Shown one piece after another: positions 6,579 to 11,522 of a stretch of 11,522 nucleotides of DNA (the first letter of the stretch is position 1; each line of letters begins with the position of its first letter). The translations under genes were made by a program, and so were the position numbers. The DNA comes from Actinomycetota bacterium (GTDB lineage: Bacteria; Actinomycetota; Actinomycetes; Nanopelagicales; Nanopelagicaceae): the NCBI GenBank assembly GCA_009704555.1, contig WLDY01000010.1:1-11522 (forward strand), read 5' to 3'. The notes under the pieces were generated by a model. That model was not told the origin of the DNA. It saw only the letters and a program-made list of their open reading frames with translations, and did not search any database.

Positions 6579-7100
6579 ATGCGCGTGCTTGGTGTAGACC
6601 CAGGTCTTACCCGTTGCGGAATCGGCGTGGTTGAGAGCATTGGATCGACTCTGCACTTGGTCGACCTAGGCGTGATTCGGACACCCAAGGAATCGGAGAT
6701 AGATCAGAGGCTCTTGGCCCTAGAAGCGGAACTCTCATCCTGGATAGAGCGCGCAAAACCGGATGTCATCGCAATCGAAAGGGTATTCTCGCAACTCAAT
6801 GTGAGGACAGCGATGGCTACAGGGCAGGCGGCAGGAGTTGCGATTCTTCTTGCTGCTAAGAGCGGTCTACCGATAGCCCTTCACACGCCGAGTGAGGTCA
6901 AAGCGGCAGTGACTGGATCTGGAAGGGCGGACAAGGCGCAAGTTGCGTCCATGGTCAAACGAATCCTGAAGCTCAAGGACATCCCACGCCCTGTCGATAC
7001 GACGGACGCGTTAGCTCTCGCAATCTGCCATCACTGGCGAGGGGCAGGGGAGGCAAGAGTGAAGGCAGCGGTGAAGAAGGAGAGGGCGCGAAAGAGATGA
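6579..7100 (+). CDS. ruvC: Crossover junction endodeoxyribonuclease RuvC
   Basis: Homodimeric RNase H-fold nuclease that resolves Holliday junctions by paired cuts, acting with RuvAB. 173 residues, normal length. The four catalytic acidic residues are all present: D7 in GVDPGLTRCG, E67 in VIAIERVFSQLN, and D140 and D143 in RPVDTTDALALAICHH. The region PSEVKAAVTGSGRADKAQV (104-122) is also typical. The C-terminal tail after about residue 158 is strongly basic (KAAVKKERARKR), plausible for DNA contact. The start lacks a Shine-Dalgarno sequence and lies 9 bases after yebC, so expression comes from read-through with re-initiation, or from a leaderless internal promoter. The stop overlaps ruvA by four bases (ATGA). 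Confidence 0.97.
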   Translation: MRVLGVDPGLTRCGIGVVESIGSTLHLVDLGVIRTPKESEIDQRLLALEAELSSWIERAKPDVIAIERVFSQLNVRTAMATGQAAGVAILLAAKSGLPIALHTPSEVKAAVTGSGRADKAQVASMVKRILKLKDIPRPVDTTDALALAICHHWRGAGEARVKAAVKKERARKR

Positions 7101-7678
7101 TTGGGCGCGTCATTGGCGAGGTCATAGAACGCATCGATGGCCCTCATCACTCTCTTGTAACTGTCTTGGTCTCGGGGCTCGGTATCGAAGTGCATGCACC
7201 AAGAGTCGACCTTGAACAAGCCACTGAGCAGGCCAGAATCGATCTCTTCACCGACTTCGTGATACGTGAGGATGCGATGACCCTCTATGGCTTCGCGACC
7301 TCAGCCCGACGTTCACTTTTTCGCCTACTGCAGACCGTTACCGGCGTCGGACCGAAGGTTGCATTGACCATCCTTGCCACGACCGAGACCGACGATCTCA
7401 TGGAAGCCATCGTCGACGGAGATCTGGCATATCTGGAACGGATCCCAGGGATCGGAAAGAAAGTGGCATCACGTATCTCACTTGAATTGCGAGAGAAGAT
7501 GTCGCTTCCAAAAGGTGGATCGAAGAGTTCGGTGCGTAACGATGTCGTCTCAGCGCTCATCAATCTTGGGTATGGGGAACGTGAGGCGTCAGCGGCAGCA
7601 TCCGAACTCGGAGCTGGCGTCGAGATTGATGTTGCGCTCAAGGAGGCCCTTTCACGTCTCAATAGGACGAAGCGATGA
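7097..7678 (+). CDS. ruvA: Holliday junction branch migration protein RuvA
   Basis: Tetrameric junction-binding subunit of the RuvAB branch migration motor. 193 residues, normal. Domain I is an N-terminal OB fold beginning MIGRVIGEVIERIDG; domain II has two helix-hairpin-helix motifs, VTGVGPKVALTIL (81-93) and IPGIGKKVASRISLEL (116-131); after a short linker rich in Lys, Gly and Ser, domain III (about 148-190), which contacts RuvB, contains VVSALINLGYGEREA. The ATG overlaps the ruvC stop and the stop overlaps ruvB (ATGA on both sides), so ruvC, ruvA and ruvB are translationally coupled. A purine-rich stretch with AAGGAGAGGG lies near 7077-7086, a little far from the start. Confidence 0.97.
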   Translation: MIGRVIGEVIERIDGPHHSLVTVLVSGLGIEVHAPRVDLEQATEQARIDLFTDFVIREDAMTLYGFATSARRSLFRLLQTVTGVGPKVALTILATTETDDLMEAIVDGDLAYLERIPGIGKKVASRISLELREKMSLPKGGSKSSVRNDVVSALINLGYGEREASAAASELGAGVEIDVALKEALSRLNRTKR

Positions 7679-8718
7679 AGAATGAGGATTCAGAAGAGGT
7701 ATCACTCGTACGTGCCGAATTGATCAGTGATGAGGCCAGGATCGATCATGCACTCCGACCCGAGTCGCTAGCTGAGTTCGTCGGTCAAGATAGGGTGAAG
7801 GATCAACTTGCAACGCTGATCCATGCAGCGATCGCTCGCGCCAACACCGCCGACCACATTCTCCTTGCTGGACCGCCGGGATTGGGAAAGACCACTCTTG
7901 CGATGATCATCGCGAAGGAGATGAGCGCTCCGATCAAGATCACCTCTGGCCCTGCCATCCATCATGCGGGGGATCTTGCGTCGATCCTCTCCGCAATCAC
8001 ACCTGGTGAGGTGCTCTTCATCGACGAGATCCACCGCATCGCACGTCCAGCGGAGGAGATGCTTTATATGGCGATGGAGGATTTCCGAGTCGATGTGATC
8101 GTGGGTAAAGGTGCAGGTGCCACCTCCATCCCACTTGAGATCGCCCCGTTCACTCTCGTCGGTGCGACCACGCGGTCCGGTCTTCTCACCGGACCATTGC
8201 GGGATCGTTTTGGCTTCACTGCCCACATGGACTTCTACGATTCGCAGTTCCTCTCGTCCATCATCACACGAAGCGCTGGACTCTTGGAGATCGAGATCGA
8301 AGGTGATGCGGTCGACGAGATAGCGTCGCGATCACGTGGAACGCCTCGCATTGCCAATCGCCTTCTTCGGAGAGTTCGAGATCACTCGCAAGTTCATTCT
8401 GATGGGAAGGTCTCGATGGATCAGGCCCGCGCGGCCTTGGCGATGTATGAGGTCGACGAGATGGGTCTTGATCGACTCGACCGTGCGATCCTCACCTCTT
8501 TGGTGGATAAGTTCCAAGGTGGTCCGGTGGGACTATCGACACTCGCCCTCTCGGTTGGGGAAGAGAGCGAGACCTTGGAAGCGGTTTGCGAACCATTCTT
8601 GATCCGGCAAGGACTGCTCTCTAGGACGCCAAGGGGACGGGTAGCGACGAGTGCTGGATGGCGCCATGTGGGCAAAGAACCACCCGCCTCGCTTGGAGTA
8701 CCGACACTCTTCGAGTAG
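7675..8718 (+). CDS. ruvB: Holliday junction branch migration DNA helicase RuvB
   Basis: AAA+ ATPase that drives branch migration as hexameric rings flanking RuvA. 347 residues, the usual length. Walker A GPPGLGKT (66-73), Walker B FIDE (115-118) followed by IHR, sensor 1 GATTRSG (163-169), and the GPLRDRFG block (173-180) with the arginine-finger region are all present. The C-terminal winged-helix domain has GPVGLSTLA and ends GWRHVG...GVPTLFE. ATG 7675 overlaps the ruvA stop, with AGGA at 7664-7667 seven bases upstream. After its stop there are 23 bases to secD, with no yajC between. Confidence 0.98.
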   Translation: MKNEDSEEVSLVRAELISDEARIDHALRPESLAEFVGQDRVKDQLATLIHAAIARANTADHILLAGPPGLGKTTLAMIIAKEMSAPIKITSGPAIHHAGDLASILSAITPGEVLFIDEIHRIARPAEEMLYMAMEDFRVDVIVGKGAGATSIPLEIAPFTLVGATTRSGLLTGPLRDRFGFTAHMDFYDSQFLSSIITRSAGLLEIEIEGDAVDEIASRSRGTPRIANRLLRRVRDHSQVHSDGKVSMDQARAALAMYEVDEMGLDRLDRAILTSLVDKFQGGPVGLSTLALSVGEESETLEAVCEPFLIRQGLLSRTPRGRVATSAGWRHVGKEPPASLGVPTLFE

Positions 8719-8736
8719 AGAGTGAACTAGACTCTC
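8718..8736. repeat. Stem-loop between ruvB and secD
   Basis: GAGAGT-GAACTAG-ACTCTC: a perfect 6-base-pair stem with a 7-base loop. It starts on the last base of the ruvB stop and ends 5 bases before the secD ATG. No T-run follows. Its right half overlaps the TAGACT box at 8728-8733, so it may be a regulatory site instead of an RNA structure. Confidence 0.4.
8728..8733 (+). promoter_or_regulatory. Possible -10 box for secD
   Basis: TAGACT fits TANNNT and ends 8 bases before the secD ATG, which would give a leaderless or nearly leaderless mRNA. secD has no Shine-Dalgarno sequence in the 23-base gap. No convincing -35 box is present. Confidence 0.4.
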
Positions 8737-8741
8737 GCCCC

Positions 8742-10298
8742 ATGTCCTTCGAGCGCGTTCCGTATGGCTCTGCACGCAATCAGGCCAACCAGCAACCCGT
8801 CCCTTCGAATCCGGTCCGAACGCTCGTCATCCTCTTCATCGTCTTGCTTACGATGGGTGGCGTCGCCGTCTTCACCGGCGCAACCTCGGTCAACCTTGGA
8901 TTGGATCTTCGCGGTGGTACTTCGGTGACGCTGCAACCGAAGGTTCAACCGGGTCAAGAAGGGACCGTCACAACTGAATCTATCGATCAGGCAGTCAACA
9001 TCATCCGCCAACGAGTCGATGGTGTTGGTGTCGCAGAGAGCGAAGTAGCAGCACAAGGAACCGGAACCAATCGGCAGATCGTGATCTCGGTCCCTGGCGA
9101 GAACGGTCGCCGGATCATCGATCTGGTCGGTCAGACTGCAGAACTCCGTTTCCGCCAGGTTTTGATCGAAACGAGCGATAGCGCGGATTCGCAACTCCTT
9201 GATGACTCGGCCTTACCTGCAGGCGTCACACCTGAGGTCGCAGAACAGTTCCGAAATCTGGATTGCACCACCGTCGCAGAGCGAGGCGCGGGGGCGCTTG
9301 ATGACCCTAACCAAGCCGTCGCAGTCTGTGACCGCGAAGGATTCCTCAAGTATCTCCTCGCGCCAGCGCGAGTACTTGGAACGGACGTCTCCGGTGCACA
9401 AGCAGTATTCGATGCCACCACCACTTTGGGTTGGTATGTCTCACTCGATTTCAGCAGTGAGGGCGGCAGGAAGTTCGCTCAGGTTACGAGCGAAGTCGTC
9501 AATCTGCCGTCGCCGCAGAATCAGCTGGCCATCGTCCTTGATGGATTGGTCGTTTCCGCTCCGCGAATCAACGAGACCATCTCCGGCGGACAAGCGCAGA
9601 TCACGGGAAACTTCACTCAGTTGGAAGCACAGGATCTAGCTAGTGTCTTGAAGTACGGATCCTTACCTCTCGCCTTCGAACGTGGCGAAGTGCAGCAGAT
9701 CTCGCCGACCCTCGGAGCCGAGCAGTTGGATGCAGGACTTCTTGCTGGAGTTATCGGACTCTTCCTGGTGTTGGTCTACAGCCTCTTCTACTACCGAGCA
9801 CTCGGCGTCGTCGCGGCCGGGTCGTTGATCGTCGCCGCCTATGTCTTGATCGTCTCTTTCATGTTGCTGGGTGAATGGGTCGGTTACACCTTGACCCTTG
9901 CTGGTATCGCAGGGGCCATCGTGTCAATCGGCGTGACGGCGGACTCCTTCATCGTCTACTTCGAGCGACTTCGCGATGAGCTTCGCGAGGGCAGATCTTT
10001 GAAGACTGCGGTTGAGACTGCTTGGATTCGTGCTCGACGAACTGTGATCGTCTCGGATGTTGTCTCCATGATCGCCGCTGTCCTGCTCTACATCTTCGCG
10101 GTCGGCGGTGTCCGTGGATTCGCCTTCACGCTCGGCATCAGCACCTTGATCGATCTTCTAGTGATCTTCTTCTTCTCGAAGCCACTTGTCGTGGTTCTTT
10201 CACGGATGAAGTACTTCCAGGAGGGACGAAAGTTCAGCGGTCTTACACCGAAGAACTTGGGATTGAAGAACGTCGGAGAGGTGAGCGCCAATGTCTGA
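8742..10298 (+). CDS. secD: Protein translocase subunit SecD
   Basis: RND-family membrane protein that with SecF uses the proton gradient to complete Sec-dependent export. 518 residues from the ATG at 8742. Topology: TM1 about 26-46, a large extracytoplasmic domain to about 330, then five more membrane segments (about 332-351, 355-377, 383-404, 437-455, 459-482). The conserved GLDLRGG motif (53-59) lies just after TM1. The membrane motif LTLAGIAGAIVSIGVTADSF (384-403) contains D401, the proton-relay aspartate position, followed by YFERLRDELREGRS. The frame is open back to 8658, inside ruvB, but that extension is not SecD-like. It overlaps secF by 8 bases, so the pair is coupled. The usual yajC partner gene is absent upstream. 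Confidence 0.96.
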   Translation: MSFERVPYGSARNQANQQPVPSNPVRTLVILFIVLLTMGGVAVFTGATSVNLGLDLRGGTSVTLQPKVQPGQEGTVTTESIDQAVNIIRQRVDGVGVAESEVAAQGTGTNRQIVISVPGENGRRIIDLVGQTAELRFRQVLIETSDSADSQLLDDSALPAGVTPEVAEQFRNLDCTTVAERGAGALDDPNQAVAVCDREGFLKYLLAPARVLGTDVSGAQAVFDATTTLGWYVSLDFSSEGGRKFAQVTSEVVNLPSPQNQLAIVLDGLVVSAPRINETISGGQAQITGNFTQLEAQDLASVLKYGSLPLAFERGEVQQISPTLGAEQLDAGLLAGVIGLFLVLVYSLFYYRALGVVAAGSLIVAAYVLIVSFMLLGEWVGYTLTLAGIAGAIVSIGVTADSFIVYFERLRDELREGRSLKTAVETAWIRARRTVIVSDVVSMIAAVLLYIFAVGGVRGFAFTLGISTLIDLLVIFFFSKPLVVVLSRMKYFQEGRKFSGLTPKNLGLKNVGEVSANV

Positions 10299-11325
10299 GA
10301 TGAAGAATCAGAGCTCATTCGGAGGACGCCTCTATCGCGGCGAGGTCTCCATCGATTTCGTAGGTCGTAGGAAGCAGTGGTACTTGGTCTCGCTCGCCCT
10401 CTTCATCATCTCGCTGGGAGCGTTCTTCTTCCAAGGAATGAAACTTGGAATCGAGTTCAGCGGAGGCACCGTCCTCACCGTCACCAGTGGTCAAGCTGAT
10501 GCTGCCAATGCCAGAGAGACCGTCTCGCAACTTCCTTTCATCGAGGGTTTGATTGTCCAGGAACTTGGAACTGACAAGGTCCAGATTCGAACCGATTCCC
10601 TCGAACCTGGTGAATTGACCGAGATACAAGATGTGCTCGCCTCTCGCTACGCCATCAATGTGGAGTCAATCGACGTCCAATCGATTGGTCCATCATGGGG
10701 GGAGGAGATCACGCGTAAAGGCATCACCGGTTTGGTGGCCTTCTTCATCATCGTGATGATCTACCTCGCGATGACCTTCGAACCGAAGATGGCATTCGCT
10801 GCCTTCATCGCCCTCTTCCATGATGTCTTCATCACGGTCGGCATCTATGCCCTGATCGGCTTCGAGGTGACGCCGGCAACGTTGATCGGCTTCTTGACCA
10901 TCTTGGCATATTCGCTCTACGACACCGTGGTCGTCTTCGACAAGGTGCGCGAGAACACGAAGAACATCACTCAGGTGGCACGGCAGACCTACTCGCAAGC
11001 CGCCAACCTCGCGGTGAATCAGACTTTGATCCGCTCGATCAACACCTCCATCGTTGCGCTACTTCCGATCGCATCACTTCTCTTCGTCGGCGCAGGTCTC
11101 CTGGGAGCTGGCACGCTCAAGGATGTCGCGCTCGTCCTCTTCACTGGGATGATCATCGGAACCTTCTCATCGCTCTTCATCGCGACCCCAGTTCTCGCAG
11201 GATTGAAGGAGCGCGAGCCAGCGATGATCGCGCTGGCAAAGCGCGTCAATTCTCGTGGTGGCAATGAGCAGGAGAACACCTCCGTGAGCCAGCGCCAGCA
11301 GCCAAAACGCAAGAAGAATCGATAA
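10291..11325 (+). CDS. secF: Protein translocase subunit SecF
   Basis: Partner of SecD in the proton-driven export accessory complex. 344 residues. TM1 about 29-49, followed by GIEFSGGT (53-60), the SecF counterpart of the SecD motif; a small extracytoplasmic domain to about 140; then five membrane segments (about 144-162, 166-189, 195-216, 253-271, 276-302). The motif AYSLYDTVVVFDKVREN (206-222) carries D211, the conserved charged membrane residue. The cytoplasmic tail after 302 is polar and ends in a basic cluster (PKRKKNR), as is common in actinobacteria. ATG 10291 has GGAGAGG at 10275-10281 with 9 bases between; an in-frame ATG at 10300 is less well placed. Confidence 0.96.
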   Translation: MSEMKNQSSFGGRLYRGEVSIDFVGRRKQWYLVSLALFIISLGAFFFQGMKLGIEFSGGTVLTVTSGQADAANARETVSQLPFIEGLIVQELGTDKVQIRTDSLEPGELTEIQDVLASRYAINVESIDVQSIGPSWGEEITRKGITGLVAFFIIVMIYLAMTFEPKMAFAAFIALFHDVFITVGIYALIGFEVTPATLIGFLTILAYSLYDTVVVFDKVRENTKNITQVARQTYSQAANLAVNQTLIRSINTSIVALLPIASLLFVGAGLLGAGTLKDVALVLFTGMIIGTFSSLFIATPVLAGLKEREPAMIALAKRVNSRGGNEQENTSVSQRQQPKRKKNR

Positions 11326-11330
11326 GCAAA

Positions 11331-11348
11331 GACCGGTAAAATCCGGTC
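11331..11348. promoter_or_regulatory. Palindrome enclosing a -10-like box directly before rel
   Basis: GACCGG-TAAAAT-CCGGTC: perfect 6-base arms, whose 6-base centre TAAAAT (11337-11342) is a good actinobacterial -10 hexamer. The right arm ends immediately before the rel ATG at 11349, so a transcript starting 7 bases after the hexamer would begin on the ATG. There is no Shine-Dalgarno sequence and no clear -35. It is not followed by T residues, so it is unlikely to be a terminator of secF. A promoter with overlapping operator is the favoured inference; an RNA hairpin blocking the start codon in read-through mRNA is the alternative. Confidence 0.5.
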
Positions 11349-11522
11349 ATGTCACTGCTTGCTCCCATCCGTTCTCGGGTGGGTTCGCTCTGGAGCGATG
11401 AAGACCTTCGTCGCCTGAACTTAGCCTTCGAAAAGGCCGAGCGCGCCCATGAGGGGCAACTCCGTAAGTCAGGTGATCCCTACATCACGCATCCTGTCGC
11501 CGTCGCCGAGATCCTGATCGAA
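11349..11522 (+). CDS. relA: Bifunctional (p)ppGpp synthetase/hydrolase Rel, N-terminal part (3' end outside the window)
   Basis: The stringent-response enzyme of actinobacteria, making and degrading (p)ppGpp. 58 codons are visible, running off the window end. The sequence FEKAERAHEGQLRKSGDPYI (27-46) followed by THPVAVAEIL is the start of the hydrolase (HD) domain; R39, K40 and H48 match the R44, K45 and H53 hydrolase residues of the streptococcal Rel at a constant offset of five, with H48 the first metal-binding histidine. A working hydrolase domain is therefore expected, consistent with a bifunctional Rel rather than a hydrolase-dead RelA; the rest of the protein is not visible. It starts 23 bases after secF, without the apt gene that lies between them in Mycobacterium. 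The short N-terminus before the HD domain is also shorter than in mycobacteria, from memory. Confidence 0.93.
   Translation, partial: MSLLAPIRSRVGSLWSDEDLRRLNLAFEKAERAHEGQLRKSGDPYITHPVAVAEILIE

Noticed and set aside
8658..8741. N-terminal extension of secD into ruvB
   Set aside because: It runs in another frame inside the conserved ruvB C-terminus and does not look like SecD; the ATG at 8742 gives a normal cytoplasmic N-terminus before TM1.
11331..11348. Intrinsic terminator for secF
   Set aside because: The hairpin is GC-rich but is followed by ATGTCACTG and not by a T-run, and it abuts the next start codon.
1..11522. Mobile elements, CRISPR arrays, tRNA or rRNA genes, toxin-antitoxin or defence genes
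   Set aside because: No repeats with regular spacing, no transposase or integrase motifs and no space for RNA genes; essentially the whole window is occupied by conserved housekeeping genes.

Overview
The window is a dense, single-strand stretch of an actinobacterial chromosome (Actinomycetota). All fourteen genes lie on the + strand. By gene content and order it matches the conserved block known from Mycobacterium (pgsA1-patA-pimA ... pdxS-pdxT-yebC-ruvC-ruvA-ruvB-secD-secF-rel), with several genes missing between the conserved ones. GC content looks like the low-to-mid 50s (32 of the first 60 bases are G or C), which is low for a classical high-GC actinomycete. Together with the very tight packing this suggests a streamlined lineage, perhaps a planktonic freshwater or marine actinobacterium; the genus cannot be fixed from this sequence.

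Region 1 (1-4097) is a translationally coupled envelope operon: phosphatidylinositol phosphate synthase (5' end cut off by the window edge), the phosphatidylinositol mannoside acyltransferase PatA, the mannosyltransferase PimA, a small LemA-like membrane protein of unknown role, and a DUF3048 lipoprotein. Each junction is an ATGA or TGATG overlap. The first three genes make inositol phospholipid and its first mannosylated, acylated derivatives; the last two are uncharacterised companions.

Region 2 (4098-5787) holds pdxS and pdxT, the two subunits of the DXP-independent pyridoxal 5'-phosphate synthase. It is preceded by the longest non-coding gap in the window (86 bases), which contains a perfect inverted repeat. 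Region 3 (5790-8718) carries a YebC/TACO1-family factor followed by ruvC, ruvA and ruvB, which together form the Holliday junction branch-migration and resolution machinery. Region 4 (8742-11325) is secD-secF, the proton-driven accessory of the Sec translocon, without the yajC that usually precedes it. Region 5 (11349 to the end) is the start of the bifunctional (p)ppGpp synthetase/hydrolase rel.

The genes are textbook and I see no new multi-gene system. The less expected signals are in the small gaps. The four intergenic gaps longer than 10 bases each contain a perfect inverted repeat with 6-base arms. Three genes without a Shine-Dalgarno sequence (ruvC, secD, rel) each have a TANNNT -10-like box 6-8 bases before the ATG, which fits leaderless transcripts from internal promoters. 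In front of rel the -10-like box TAAAAT is exactly the loop of the palindrome. I found no tRNA, rRNA, CRISPR array, insertion sequence, convincing intrinsic terminator or gene on the minus strand, and no gene-free stretch longer than 86 bases.
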